Shown here: piece after piece, positions 26,868 through 36,165 of the stretch
Layout of the letters: every line of letters begins with the position of its first letter
How positions within the stretch are numbered: position 1 is the stretch's first letter
NCBI RefSeq assembly: GCF_011090385.1
Contig: NZ_SEWW01000005.1
Location: 88,275-152,274 of the forward strand
Reading direction: 5' to 3'
Length of the DNA stretch: 64,000 nucleotides
Source: Aquirufa beregesia
Lineage (GTDB): Bacteria > Bacteroidota > Bacteroidia > Cytophagales > Spirosomataceae
Position numbers and translations under genes: made by a program
The notes under the pieces: generated by a model
The model's database searches: none
Told to the model about the DNA's origin: nothing
The model's input: the letters and a program-made list of their open reading frames with translations, nothing else

Positions 26868-27977
26868 TTATTTTAAAGCTACTTTTTTGCCTGATTTTAC
26901 CGCTTCAAAAATCGCTTCTATGATTTTCATATCTTTCAATCCCTCTTCTCCATCTACCGGTATCTTGGGAGTTTTGCCATCATGTAAAATAGCTGCAAAT
27001 TCATCCATTTGTATGGTTTGATGGGTTACATGAGGGTAGCTTAATTCCCCTTTATTGGTCTTGGCTTTGATGGGCCCATAACCCGTAGAGGGCATCATTT
27101 CAGCAAATCCTTTGGTACCATTGAGGTAAAATTTATCCAAATTGTTGAGGGCATACGTGGAAAGACATGAGGCTACGGCTCCACTCGGGAAGCCCATTTG
27201 GAATAGAATGGTTTCGTCTACCCCTTCTTTGAATTTCTCTGGATCAGTTTTGGTTTCTTGGGCAGTCACCCAAATAGGCTCTTCGCCCAGCATATAGCGA
27301 GCCCCGTTGATGGAATATATCCCGATGTCCATCATCGAGCCTCCTCCCGCCAATTGTTTATTCAAGCGCCACTGTTTGGGATCCCCAATGATAAAACCAG
27401 ATAATCCTTGAAAGAATAAGATTTTACCAAATTCACCCGCTTCTCTTTTCTTGATAATTTCTAGGGTATTGGGTTCAAAGTGCATGCGGTAACCTACCAA
27501 TAATTTCACCCCTGCTTTTTTACAGGCATCTATCATGCGTTGAGCATCCTTCACATTCGTGGCCATGGGTTTCTCGCTGATCACATGCTTACCTAAATTG
27601 GCTACTTTGATGGCAAATTCAGGATGGCGAAGATTGGGGGTCATAATATACACCGCATCAATGTCTGGGTTATTTTTAATCTTTTCTAACTCTTCATACG
27701 AAAAGCGATGACTCTTTGGAACGCTGTATTTTTCTCCCCATTGGTCTAATTTGCTGGGTGTACCACTGATTAAAGCGGTAATTTTGGCTCTTTTACAGTT
27801 TTGCATAGCTTTGGCCACAATATTGGCATATCCACCTAAACCTAATAAGGCCACTTTTAAGATGGGGCCATCTTCTATGGAATGGAGATTTTCTTGGACC
27901 GTTTCAGCTTGAGAAAAAAATGGCATGGCTATCAAAGGAGCGGAGACCATTTGAATGAAATTTCGACGAGAACTCAT
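26868..27977 (-). CDS. Tat-exported Gfo/Idh/MocA family oxidoreductase
   Basis: The 369-residue protein begins with a twin-arginine signal (SSRRNFIQ). It then has the NAD(P) Rossmann site ALLGLGGYANIVAKAM and the family motif EKPMATNVKDAQ, followed by the C-terminal substrate domain with GGGSMMDIGIYSINGARYM. It resembles glucose-fructose oxidoreductases, which carry tightly bound cofactor in the periplasm. It probably acts on a sugar; the substrate is unknown. It starts a two-gene unit with DUF3500. Confidence 0.9.
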   Translation of the reverse strand: MSSRRNFIQMVSAPLIAMPFFSQAETVQENLHSIEDGPILKVALLGLGGYANIVAKAMQNCKRAKITALISGTPSKLDQWGEKYSVPKSHRFSYEELEKIKNNPDIDAVYIMTPNLRHPEFAIKVANLGKHVISEKPMATNVKDAQRMIDACKKAGVKLLVGYRMHFEPNTLEIIKKREAGEFGKILFFQGLSGFIIGDPKQWRLNKQLAGGGSMMDIGIYSINGARYMLGEEPIWVTAQETKTDPEKFKEGVDETILFQMGFPSGAVASCLSTYALNNLDKFYLNGTKGFAEMMPSTGYGPIKAKTNKGELSYPHVTHQTIQMDEFAAILHDGKTPKIPVDGEEGLKDMKIIEAIFEAVKSGKKVALK

Positions 27978-28094
27978 GGGTTGTTCAAAATTTAAATAGG
28001 TGATTATTAATGCCTTAAAACTAAAGAAATAAAAGATAAAAAGAATGCAATTTTAATTTATCCTTTGTTAATGGGCTTTCTAGGCAATTAGCGC

Positions 28095-28102
28095 TATTTT
28101 TG
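28095..28102 (+). promoter_or_regulatory. Candidate -7 box (TATTTTTG)
   Basis: TATTTTTG fits TAnnTTTG and ends 33 bases before the GDPD start codon. The nearest upstream TTTG is about 27 bases away, longer than usual. Confidence 0.3.
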
Positions 28103-28135
28103 TTTTGATTATATAGCTAAACCTTATTTAAAAAA

Positions 28136-28993
28136 ATGAAAGTTACCTATTTATTAGGCTTATTCTTGTGCCTATTCGTATCATCTATGCAAGCTCAAAA
28201 GAGCAGCGATTATTTCAAGAAAATTCAAAAGTCTTATGTGAATACCCAAGCGCCTTTGGTGATGATAGCAGCGCATCGAGGAGCACATTTGGAGGAACCT
28301 GAAAATTCATTGGCAGCTTTGAAAAAAACGATTGAACTCGGGGTAGACATCATGGAATTGGATGTGCGCTTTACCAAAGATCGACAAATGGTATTGATGC
28401 ATGATAAAAAAGTGGATAGAACCAGTAATGCCAAAGGTTTGGTGTCGGATTTTACTTTTGAGGAAATAAGAAAATTGCGTTTGAAACATCATGATCAAGT
28501 GACCAATGAGCAAATCCCAACGCTGGAAGAGGCCTTTCAATTGGCGAAAGGTAAGGTATTGATTGATTTGGATATCAAGGATGATGCCACCTTGGACTCC
28601 ATTATCGTCTTGGTGAATCGGATGAAAATGGAGAAGAATTGTTTCTTCTTTGTGTATGAACCAGAGGAGGTAGTGATGTTGCAAAAGAAGAATAAAAACT
28701 TCCAAATCATGATTCGGACGGAAAATGAGGAAGCAGTGAAAAAATTAGTGGCCTCGGGTGCCAAGCCCCAAGCCGTCCATATTGATCCAAGTCATTATAG
28801 CCCCGAAGTGGTGAAGGCCATTAAGCAAATTCCTGCTCGAGTTTGGATTAATGCCCTAGGAACAGTGGATTTTAAGGCAGCTCAACAGCCAGCAGCATTT
28901 GAGGAAGTTTTGAAATATGGAGCCAATATGATTCAAACGGATCAGCCAACTAAATTGAAGGAATATTTGAAAAGTCAAGGAAAGTATCGGTAG
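28136..28993 (+). CDS. Secreted glycerophosphodiester phosphodiesterase
   Basis: The 285-residue protein has a signal peptide (about 1-20, ending MQAQ) and the GDPD TIM-barrel motifs AAHRGAHLEEPENS (catalytic His), IMELDVRFTKD (metal Glu/Asp) and VLMHDKKVDRTSN (second His). The family hydrolyses glycerophosphodiesters to glycerol 3-phosphate and an alcohol. It likely acts in the periplasm in phospholipid scavenging. It is monocistronic as far as can be seen. Confidence 0.92.
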   Translation: MKVTYLLGLFLCLFVSSMQAQKSSDYFKKIQKSYVNTQAPLVMIAAHRGAHLEEPENSLAALKKTIELGVDIMELDVRFTKDRQMVLMHDKKVDRTSNAKGLVSDFTFEEIRKLRLKHHDQVTNEQIPTLEEAFQLAKGKVLIDLDIKDDATLDSIIVLVNRMKMEKNCFFFVYEPEEVVMLQKKNKNFQIMIRTENEEAVKKLVASGAKPQAVHIDPSHYSPEVVKAIKQIPARVWINALGTVDFKAAQQPAAFEEVLKYGANMIQTDQPTKLKEYLKSQGKYR

Positions 28994-29111
28994 TTATTAG
29001 GGATTAGTTACATGGTTACTGAAAAAGAGGTAATATTCTCAATTTGAAAATATGGAGGGAAACCAAAATCTGTAGTTTAAAATTCATAACTTAATTTCAG
29101 GACAAGACACT

Positions 29112-29124
29112 AATACCTAATAAC
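29112..29124. repeat. Dispersed AATACCTAATAAC motif
   Basis: The 13-base motif is repeated exactly at 33602-33614 and, in reverse orientation over 11 bases, at 63232-63242. All copies are intergenic. Confidence 0.65.
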
Positions 29125-29143
29125 GATCATTTACTATTTTTCT

Positions 29144-31627
29144 ATGGAAATGCGGCCAGGATTATCTGATTCAGAAGTAGCTCAGCGATTATCTCGGTAT
29201 GGGTTTAATGAATTGCCTGGTGGGGATAAAAAAAACATTTGGGTGATTGTGGTGGAAGTTATCCGCGAACCGATGTTTATTTTGCTGATTTCTAGTAGTT
29301 TACTGTATATGTTATTGGGGGATTATCGGGAAGGCTTGATGTTATTGAGTTTTATTTTGGTCATCATTTTCATTACTTTTTACCAATATCAAAAGACAGA
29401 AAGGGCTTTAGAGAAACTCAAGAATCTTTCTTCTCCCAGAGCCAAAGTTATTCGGAATCAACAAGTTGTTCGAATTCCAGGTAGGGAAGTGGTGCCAGGG
29501 GATATACTTTCTTTGGCAGAGGGTGACCGTGTGCCTGCGGATGCTCGTTTGCTGGAAATCAATCATGTATTTGTTGATGAATCCATGCTCACGGGGGAAT
29601 CCATTGCTGTGCAGAAAATGCTGAATGCTTCGGAAGAAATTGGCATGGTTTTTAGTGGTACGATGCTGGTTCAAGGGCGTGCTTTGGCGGAGGTCACGGA
29701 AACAGGTGTTTATACCCAATTAGGTAAAATTGGAACCAGTTTAAGCAACTTACATACAGAAGAGACCCGCTTACAGGTAGAAATGAAGAAATTAATTCGT
29801 TCCTTACTCTGGATAGGAGTGGGTATCAGTTTAGCCGTCTTTTTGGCTTTTTATCTCACACGAGGGGGATTAGTGAAGTCGATTCTCAATGCATTATCTA
29901 CCTCCATTGCCATTTTACCCGAAGAATTCCCTGTCGTTTTTACCGTTTTTTTGGCGATAGGGGCTTGGCGATTATCTAAAATACACGTGTTAACCCGTAA
30001 TCCTTCAGCCATAGAAACCCTGGGTTCTACCACGGTTTTATGTAGTGATAAAACAGGTACGATTACCCAAAACAGGATGCAGATCATGCAGCTTTATAGT
30101 CAAGGTCAGCTGGTGGATGAAGCAGATTTTAAACAAGAGAAAGCTAAGCTTGAGCCCTTGATTCATGCTGCCGAACTAGCCTCCCATGCCTCATCCCTGG
30201 ATCCAATGGAGTTGGCTATTTTTCAAACTAGACATAGTTTAGGTGTGGAGGTTTCTCCCAGTTTGTCCCTGGTACATGAATATCCACTGAGTACTGATTT
30301 ATTAGCCATGACTCAGGTATATCAAATGGACAACGGAATTCAAGTAGGATATTCCAAAGGAGCTCCTGAGGCGATATTGAACTTATGTCGGTTAAGTGCC
30401 GATGAGCGGGCCTTATTGGGAGAAGTTTTAGAAAAAATGGCTTCCATGGCGCTTCGAGTTATTGCGGTAGGCAAAACGGATGATTTAGTGGGTGATTTTC
30501 CTGTGAATCAAAGGGATATGAAGTATCAATTTTTGGGTCTCATAGGTTTACAGGACCCCATTCGTCCAGAAGTGCCTTTGGCTATACAAGAATGTTTTCA
30601 TGCTGGAATCACAGTTAAAATGATTACTGGAGATTATCCAAAAACAGCGACTAGTATTGCCAAGCAGATTGGACTAAGGAATGCAGATCATGTGCTTTCG
30701 GGTGAAGAATTGCTCCAATTAAGTGATGAGGCATTAAAAAACTGTATTGGAGAATATTCCGTATTTGCGCGGATTAAGCCTGAGCAGAAATTACGCATAG
30801 TAAATGCTTTGAAACAAAACAATGAGGTGGTTGCCATGACTGGCGATGGTGTTAATGATGCACCAGCTTTAAAGGCAGCGCATATTGGGATAGCCATGGG
30901 AAACAAAGGTACGGATGTCGCGAGAGAAGCCTCATCTTTGGTTTTATTGGATGACAATTTTGCCTCCATTGTAGCTGCCATTCGATCGGGTAGAAGGATT
31001 TTTGATAACCTACAAAAGGCCATGTCTTACATCATTTCCATCCACATTCCCATCATCGGTTTAACCTTATTGCCGGCTATGTTTGAATTCATGCCTTTGC
31101 TATTATTGCCCTTGCATATTGTATTTTTAGAAATGATCATAGATCCCATTTGTTCGGTTGCCTTTGAATCTGAAGTAGAGGAAAGAGCCATCATGTCTAG
31201 GCCTCCTCGGGATGTTCGGACTACATTTTTTGGGTTTAAGCTATTATTTAGGTCAATTGTACGAGGATTATTATTGCTCAGTACGGTTTTGGTGGTCTTC
31301 TGGTTTTCTTGGAAAGAAGGGCATAGCGATAATGAAATTAGAGCCATTAGTTTCTCCGCCTTGATTATCGGGAATATCTTTTTTATTTATTCCAGTTTGT
31401 CCAATACTCGAAGTTTTATCCATGTCTTCATCGAGCGAAACGCCATGGCATTGTTCGTGTCAATAACGGCTATTTTAGTTCTATTGGCGATTGTGTATGT
31501 ACCTTACCTTCAAAGCCTATTTAGCTTTGAATTTCCAGGATTTGGACATTTTCGATTAGTGCTATTGTCCTCTATTAGTCTTTTGGTTGTGCTGGAGTTG
31601 GTCAAATGGGGGAGAAATAAATTATAA
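29144..31627 (+). CDS. P-type cation-transporting ATPase, calcium-pump-like (P2)
   Basis: The 827-residue membrane pump has two N-terminal helices, an actuator domain with LTGES, membrane helix 4 with ILPEEFPVVFTVF, the phosphorylation site CSDKTGTITQ with Asp302, hinge motif MTGDGVNDAPALK and six C-terminal helices. This is the P2 layout of calcium pumps. PEEFP replaces the PEGLP found in SERCA-type pumps; the acidic residue beside the metal site may alter ion choice. The ion is inferred as calcium or another divalent cation. Confidence 0.9.
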   Translation: MEMRPGLSDSEVAQRLSRYGFNELPGGDKKNIWVIVVEVIREPMFILLISSSLLYMLLGDYREGLMLLSFILVIIFITFYQYQKTERALEKLKNLSSPRAKVIRNQQVVRIPGREVVPGDILSLAEGDRVPADARLLEINHVFVDESMLTGESIAVQKMLNASEEIGMVFSGTMLVQGRALAEVTETGVYTQLGKIGTSLSNLHTEETRLQVEMKKLIRSLLWIGVGISLAVFLAFYLTRGGLVKSILNALSTSIAILPEEFPVVFTVFLAIGAWRLSKIHVLTRNPSAIETLGSTTVLCSDKTGTITQNRMQIMQLYSQGQLVDEADFKQEKAKLEPLIHAAELASHASSLDPMELAIFQTRHSLGVEVSPSLSLVHEYPLSTDLLAMTQVYQMDNGIQVGYSKGAPEAILNLCRLSADERALLGEVLEKMASMALRVIAVGKTDDLVGDFPVNQRDMKYQFLGLIGLQDPIRPEVPLAIQECFHAGITVKMITGDYPKTATSIAKQIGLRNADHVLSGEELLQLSDEALKNCIGEYSVFARIKPEQKLRIVNALKQNNEVVAMTGDGVNDAPALKAAHIGIAMGNKGTDVAREASSLVLLDDNFASIVAAIRSGRRIFDNLQKAMSYIISIHIPIIGLTLLPAMFEFMPLLLLPLHIVFLEMIIDPICSVAFESEVEERAIMSRPPRDVRTTFFGFKLLFRSIVRGLLLLSTVLVVFWFSWKEGHSDNEIRAISFSALIIGNIFFIYSSLSNTRSFIHVFIERNAMALFVSITAILVLLAIVYVPYLQSLFSFEFPGFGHFRLVLLSSISLLVVLELVKWGRNKL

Positions 31628-31641
31628 ATGCCTGAATGTGC

Positions 31642-31704
31642 CTTGTCCTGAAATAGATTGACTTTGGGTTTATTAATAACTCTTTGTAAATATAATTTAA
31701 GCTG
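31642..31704 (+). repeat. Insertion-sequence-end-like dispersed repeat, copy 1
   Basis: This segment begins CTTGTCCTGAAATAGATTGA, passes through GGTTTATTAATAA and ends near TTTAAGCTG. It closely matches 62949-63003 and 63526-63576. It lies between the ATPase gene and the cassette-like segment. Confidence 0.7.
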
Positions 31705-31714
31705 AATATAAAAA

Positions 31715-32644
31715 TCAACGGGCTTTTTTATTTTTAAAGCTAAATGTGGACTGTATTCTAGAATTTTTAATGTTCAAAGTTTTCTGTTTTATCCATTGAA
31801 TTGAAATGTCAAATGGTGCTGTATAACTGTCAAATGCAGTATTGTGTCCTAATGTTGAAAATAAAGTATATTCAAAAAGTTTGCCTTGAACTTTTAATGT
31901 GTTTAATTGCTCTATGCACAACTTTACAGGAATTTGTATATCCTTCTCACCAAAAAGCCAAAGTCCAGGAATTGAAAGAGTATTCAGCGAAATTTTAGGG
32001 TCTGTCGCCACGAATTGATACTTGTCTGGGTCATTTTTAGTATGTTCACGAGCATCTGCATCTGTATGATTCCCCCAAAAATCATTATTTCCGTTAGTAT
32101 AAAATTGAAATCTGAGTTGTTCTAGAGTAGTAATCGTAGGGCAACTAAATAAAACCATAAATTCAATTTGGGGATTTTTGCTTGCCGTCAATGGAATTAT
32201 CCATCCTGCTTGACTGAAGCCAATTAATCCAATGGGTATTTTTTTTTCTTTCAAATATGTCCGAAATGTATTGACCGCGGCATTTGCATCTTTAGACAAT
32301 AAATTAAGATTGGTCGTGTCAATATTATTCGTACCAACAGATGGTCCTACGTACACTCCACCCGATTCTCCAACTCCACGTTTGTCATATGTCAACACAG
32401 CTATGCCTTCATTTGCAAGACGTTTTGCGAACCCCATTTCTCTTTTTACTGGGTCAGATCCGTGAACAATGACAACTGCTGCAAATGGATTTTTAGGCTT
32501 TAAAATTGAGCCAGTAAGATTGATGCCCTGACTTTCAAACTTTACATCTTGAATTGTAAAGTTAGTTGACTGACAAAAAATCATTTTTGGTAAAAGTATT
32601 AATGATAACCCAATTAATAAGTTAGAAAAAAGCTTATTATTCAT
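31715..32644 (-). CDS. Secreted alpha/beta hydrolase in a cassette-like unit
   Basis: The 309-residue protein has a signal peptide (about 1-25, ending MIFCQ, possibly lipidated). The alpha/beta hydrolase features are VIVHGSDP (oxyanion region), YDKRGVGESGG, the nucleophile elbow GFSQAG, an acid in LFGEKD and a His in LGHN. It resembles broad-specificity esterases or dienelactone-hydrolase-like enzymes. It is bounded upstream by a hairpin element (32692-32827) and downstream by an insertion-sequence-end-like repeat. It may be acquired as a unit. Confidence 0.85.
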   Translation of the reverse strand: MNNKLFSNLLIGLSLILLPKMIFCQSTNFTIQDVKFESQGINLTGSILKPKNPFAAVVIVHGSDPVKREMGFAKRLANEGIAVLTYDKRGVGESGGVYVGPSVGTNNIDTTNLNLLSKDANAAVNTFRTYLKEKKIPIGLIGFSQAGWIIPLTASKNPQIEFMVLFSCPTITTLEQLRFQFYTNGNNDFWGNHTDADAREHTKNDPDKYQFVATDPKISLNTLSIPGLWLFGEKDIQIPVKLCIEQLNTLKVQGKLFEYTLFSTLGHNTAFDSYTAPFDISIQWIKQKTLNIKNSRIQSTFSFKNKKAR

Positions 32645-32691
32645 TTTAGTTTATATAAGGAAAATTGTTTTGAGTGGTCTTTTTTAGCATG

Positions 32692-32827
32692 GGCACCAAC
32701 GGTTTTAGGCTTGGTGATGTGGCGGATTTATAGCACAAAAGTTCAATAGAATTAATGCCGTTGAACTTTGCACAAATGTTTCATAGAAGTACTTCAGCCG
32801 CTTTATTGCCAAACGTCTGTTAGCACC
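32692..32827 (-). repeat. attC-like imperfect hairpin element between two single-gene units
   Basis: The 136-bp gene-free element is a long imperfect inverted repeat. Its outer arms GGCACCAACGG and CTGTTAGCACC are near complements, a middle arm pair is GGCGGAT and GCCGC, and an inner perfect stem pairs AAAGTTCAA (32738-32746) with TTGAACTTT (32761-32769). It begins five bases after the stop of the 188-residue gene and precedes the hydrolase gene, as integron attC sites follow their genes. The boundary motif GTTRGYGCCCAT recurs in the element at 33413. Confidence 0.6.
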
Positions 32828-32831
32828 AGTT

Positions 32832-33398
32832 TTATTTGTCGTCATATAGGATTTCTCTTGATTGTTTTTCAAATTCTTTCCTGAGTTCGTCAAGGTCTTT
32901 TTTATAAGTGTCCCCAAGTGAATTTGGAATAAATTCATTTACTTCAGTCAATGTTTTCTGCTTGGATTGTGCCTGTCTAATAATGTCAATATAGCTGTTG
33001 TAGGTTGAAAGTAAATATTTGATAAATAAATCTCTTGTCTTGCTACTTAAATTATCGTCAAGTAAAATGCTGCGTTTCTCTATGAAAATTAATGCGTCTT
33101 TTAGTGGCTTAGAGTCAAAAGTCAAAACGTCCAATTTTGTCTGTTGTGCATGTTCAACTTGTTCCCCTAAGTCGAAACGTATATAGTATTCTGTTTCAAC
33201 TAATTTTTCCCAAATTTCTTGAAGTGTTTTCAATAAAGTGTCGTAACGCTCTTTCCTTATTGTGATTAAAGTCTTTTGAAATTCCTCAATTCTATTAAAC
33301 CTCTTATCAATACGCTTTTGTATGAAGTAAGTCGCTAATCCAACAATAAATGTTGATGTCAAAAAGTTAGTAATTATGTCTTGGTAGTCTATAGTCAT
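32832..33398 (-). CDS. Hypothetical membrane-anchored coiled-coil protein in a cassette-like unit
   Basis: The 188-residue protein has one N-terminal transmembrane helix (about residues 9-25, IITNFLTSTFIVGLATYF). A charged, helical and probably coiled-coil domain follows, with RIDKRFNRIEEFQKTL and LDELRKEFEKQSREIL. No family is recognised. It sits between two hairpin elements with matching boundary motifs, starting 15 bases from one and ending five bases from the other, the layout of a mobile gene cassette. Confidence 0.7.
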   Translation of the reverse strand: MTIDYQDIITNFLTSTFIVGLATYFIQKRIDKRFNRIEEFQKTLITIRKERYDTLLKTLQEIWEKLVETEYYIRFDLGEQVEHAQQTKLDVLTFDSKPLKDALIFIEKRSILLDDNLSSKTRDLFIKYLLSTYNSYIDIIRQAQSKQKTLTEVNEFIPNSLGDTYKKDLDELRKEFEKQSREILYDDK

Positions 33399-33412
33399 TG
33401 TTGTCTTTTAAA

Positions 33413-33475
33413 ATGGGCGCTAACTTGGTTTATACCCGCTTCGGTTATACCGACTCTGTCAGGCGGCTTTAAGAA
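33413..33475 (-). repeat. Second cassette-boundary hairpin element
   Basis: On the minus strand this reads from AGCCGCCTGACAG through GGTATAACCGAAGCGGGTAT to AAGTTAGCGCCCAT. It shares GTTRGYGCCCAT, followed by TAAAA and GAC, with the element at 32692. It directly precedes the 188-residue gene. Confidence 0.55.
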
Positions 33476-33628
33476 GCATGTAGTTTCGGATATTGATTTT
33501 AGTAATTATTCTATTTTAATAAATCTTCAAATGGATTTACAGATTTTTACTAACTTTAAATTACAACCAGTCTTTGTTTACTATTTATACCAATTAAGAC
33601 AAATACCTAATAACAAACCACTTACCAT

Positions 33629-34816
33629 TTAAATGACAGCTAGTTCCTTTCCCACCTTTGTAAAAGCAGCAATGGCTTTGTCTAAATGAGATTTATCATG
33701 GGCAGCGGAAAGTTGAACGCGAATTCTCGCTTTTCCTTGAGCTACTACAGGGTAGAAGAAACCAACAACATAAATACCTTCTTCCAACATGCGTGCAGCG
33801 AAAGTCTGAGCAATTTTGGCGTCGTATAACATGACAGGTACGATTGGATGGAAGCCCGGTTTGATATCAAATCCTGCGGCAGTCATTTGTTCCCGAAAAT
33901 AGGCGGTATTTTCCGCTAATTTATCCCGTAAGGCCGTCGATTCAGTTAATAAATCCAAGACTTCTATGGATGCAGCCGTAATAGCAGGAGCTAAGGTATT
34001 GGAAAACAAATAGGGTCTTGAACGTTGACGTAGTAATTCGATAATCTCTTTTCTGCCCGAAGTAAAACCTCCTGAAGCGCCGCCTAAGGCCTTTCCTAAT
34101 GTGCCAGTAATGATATCAATTCGGCCCATGACATTAAAATGTTCATGAGTTCCTCTACCTGTTTGACCAATAAATCCGCTGGCATGGCATTCATCAATCA
34201 TGACCAAGGCTTGGTATTTATCCGCTAAATCACAAATTTTATCCAAAGGTGCTACGGATCCATCCATGGAAAATGCTCCATCACTGACAATGATGCGGTG
34301 ACGACATCCTTGCGCTGCGATTAATTGTTTTTCCAAATCTTCCATGTCAATATTCTTATAGCGAAAGCGTTGAGCTTTGCATAAGCGTACCCCATCAATG
34401 ATAGAAGCATGGTTAAGTTCATCGGAAATAATAGCGTCCTCTGCTGAAAATAGAGGTTCGAAAACACCGCCATTGGCATCAAAAGCCGCGGCATATAAAA
34501 TGGTATCTTCTGTTCCTAAAAATTCGGAAATCTTATGTTCTAATGTTTTATGAATATCCTGTGTACCACAGATAAAACGAACCGAGGACAAGCCAAATCC
34601 ATGGGAATCAATCCCTTTTTTAGCCGCTTCTATGACCCTTGGATGAGAGGATAGTCCCAAATAATTGTTGGCACAAAAATTGATTACCTCTTGTCCTGTA
34701 TTTAATTGAATGTCAGCTCCTTGTGGACTAGTAATGATGCGTTCTTGTTTGAATAATCCAGCATCCTTGATGGATTGCAGTTCTTCTTGTAGAGGTCCTT
34801 GTAATGTTTGGTACAT
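33629..34816 (-). CDS. kbl: Glycine C-acetyltransferase (2-amino-3-ketobutyrate CoA ligase)
   Basis: The 395-residue PLP enzyme of the alpha-oxoamine synthase family cleaves 2-amino-3-ketobutyrate with CoA to glycine and acetyl-CoA. It shows [14 protein letters not shown] near the N terminus, the cofactor-binding DECHASGF and the PLP lysine in [10 protein letters not shown]. The length and motifs match E. coli Kbl. The threonine dehydrogenase that makes its substrate lies 13 bases upstream, so the two form a threonine catabolism operon. Confidence 0.95.
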   Translation of the reverse strand: MYQTLQGPLQEELQSIKDAGLFKQERIITSPQGADIQLNTGQEVINFCANNYLGLSSHPRVIEAAKKGIDSHGFGLSSVRFICGTQDIHKTLEHKISEFLGTEDTILYAAAFDANGGVFEPLFSAEDAIISDELNHASIIDGVRLCKAQRFRYKNIDMEDLEKQLIAAQGCRHRIIVSDGAFSMDGSVAPLDKICDLADKYQALVMIDECHASGFIGQTGRGTHEHFNVMGRIDIITGTLGKALGGASGGFTSGRKEIIELLRQRSRPYLFSNTLAPAITAASIEVLDLLTESTALRDKLAENTAYFREQMTAAGFDIKPGFHPIVPVMLYDAKIAQTFAARMLEEGIYVVGFFYPVVAQGKARIRVQLSAAHDKSHLDKAIAAFTKVGKELAVI

Positions 34817-34829
34817 AATCGTTGATGAA

Positions 34830-35774
34830 TTATTTTCTGAGGTTATTAATCATATCTTGGGTTAATTTGCTTAGGTCAAATTCGGGTTTCCAGCCCCAAT
34901 CTGCTTGGGCAAATTGATCGTTGATGGAGGCAGGCCAAGAATCAGCGATAGCTTGTCGTGGGTCATGCGAGGCATATTTTAACTGAAAATCAGGAATATG
35001 CTTTTTGATTTCATCGGCTAACACCTCAGGAGTAAAACTTAAACCCGCAAAATTATAACTGGAGCGTATATGGATCTTATTCGCTGGAGCATCCATCAAT
35101 TCAATGGTTCCCCGAATGGCATCTTCCATATACATCATGGGTAGTTCCGTTCCTTCAGATAAGAAGGAAGAATAGGACCCTTTTTTTAGAGCTTCATGAA
35201 AGATATGAATGGCATAATCCGTAGTGCCGCCTCCAGGTGCCGCTTTCCAAGAAATTAAACCCGGATAGCGAATACTTCGTACATCCAACTGATACTTTTG
35301 GTGGTAGTATTCGCACCAGCGTTCACCGGCTAATTTACTAATACCATATACCGTATTGGGGTCCATGGTGCAGTATTGAGGTGTTTGCTGCTTAGGGGAA
35401 TTCGGGCCAAATACCGCAATAGAACTTGGCCAATAGACTTTAGCTGTTTTGTAGGCTAAAGAAAAATCCAATACATTCAATAAGCCGTTCATGTTGAGGT
35501 CCCAGGCCAATTTAGGATTTTGTTCCCCTGTGGCTGAAAGTAATGCGGCTAATAAATAGACTTGGGTCGGCTGGTATTTTTGATAAATATCCTTAAGCAT
35601 GTCTTTGTCTAGCACATTGACAAATTCAAAAGGTCCAGCATGTAAGGTTTCGTAATCTGGTCTGCGGATATCACAGGCCACAACATTATCGTTATGGTAA
35701 GCTTTTCGTAAGGAGTTGACAAGTTCGGTGCCAATTTGACCATTGGAACCCAGAACTAATATTTTTTCTGGCAT
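34830..35774 (-). CDS. SDR-type L-threonine 3-dehydrogenase
   Basis: The 314-residue extended SDR/epimerase-like protein has the NAD site [12 protein letters not shown] and the catalytic YGISK motif. The [10 protein letters not shown] and [16 protein letters not shown] segments are characteristic of the short-chain threonine dehydrogenases. It oxidises L-threonine to 2-amino-3-ketobutyrate, passed to Kbl encoded directly downstream. This SDR type is unrelated to the zinc-dependent Tdh of E. coli. Confidence 0.93.
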   Translation of the reverse strand: MPEKILVLGSNGQIGTELVNSLRKAYHNDNVVACDIRRPDYETLHAGPFEFVNVLDKDMLKDIYQKYQPTQVYLLAALLSATGEQNPKLAWDLNMNGLLNVLDFSLAYKTAKVYWPSSIAVFGPNSPKQQTPQYCTMDPNTVYGISKLAGERWCEYYHQKYQLDVRSIRYPGLISWKAAPGGGTTDYAIHIFHEALKKGSYSSFLSEGTELPMMYMEDAIRGTIELMDAPANKIHIRSSYNFAGLSFTPEVLADEIKKHIPDFQLKYASHDPRQAIADSWPASINDQFAQADWGWKPEFDLSKLTQDMINNLRK

Positions 35775-35916
35775 ATGCTTGCTGATGAGTAGATAGGCAA
35801 AGGTAGAAAAAATGTTAGTCCATTATACCTATTCTGGATGGGAAAAATCAGGAAAAGGTAAAAGGTGAATGAATGTCTGAAAAGAAATTATTCACCTGAT
35901 ACTTCAAGCAAATAGA

Positions 35917-36024
35917 TCAATAGCTGGTCTTATTTTTTTTCTCTTTTTTAGCGTCCTTTTTTTCCTTAGGAGTCTTGGTCGCTTCTTTTTTCTCTGTTTT
36001 TTTGGAATTCATTCCCTTAGCCAT
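35917..36024 (-). CDS. Tiny lysine-rich protein, 35 residues
   Basis: A short frame starts MAKGMNSKKTEKK and continues with alternating Lys, Glu, Asp, Ala and Thr to KNKTSY; 14 of 35 residues are lysine. The start ATG at 36024 and the clean stop TGA at 35917 are clear. It is probably disordered and basic. Similar tiny lysine-rich proteins starting MAKGM are, from memory, common in Cytophagales and Sphingobacteriales genomes without known function; nucleic-acid or ribosome binding would fit the charge. It is shorter than most gene-finding cutoffs. Confidence 0.65.
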   Translation of the reverse strand: MAKGMNSKKTEKKEATKTPKEKKDAKKEKKNKTSY

Positions 36025-36165
36025 GTCATAAAAGGTTAGATGGGTTCATATTTCTTGCAAGGACGTAAAAATATTTTTGAAAGCCAAGGTTAACAGTCTT
36101 GTTCCTATGGACTATTCAGAATATTGGCTAATTTTAGATTAAATTCTAAACCTTAATCAAACATC

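Noticed and set aside
32705-32938. 77-codon minus-strand frame overlapping the 188-residue gene
   Set aside because: It lies inside the hairpin element and in another frame of a better gene; composition is not protein-like.
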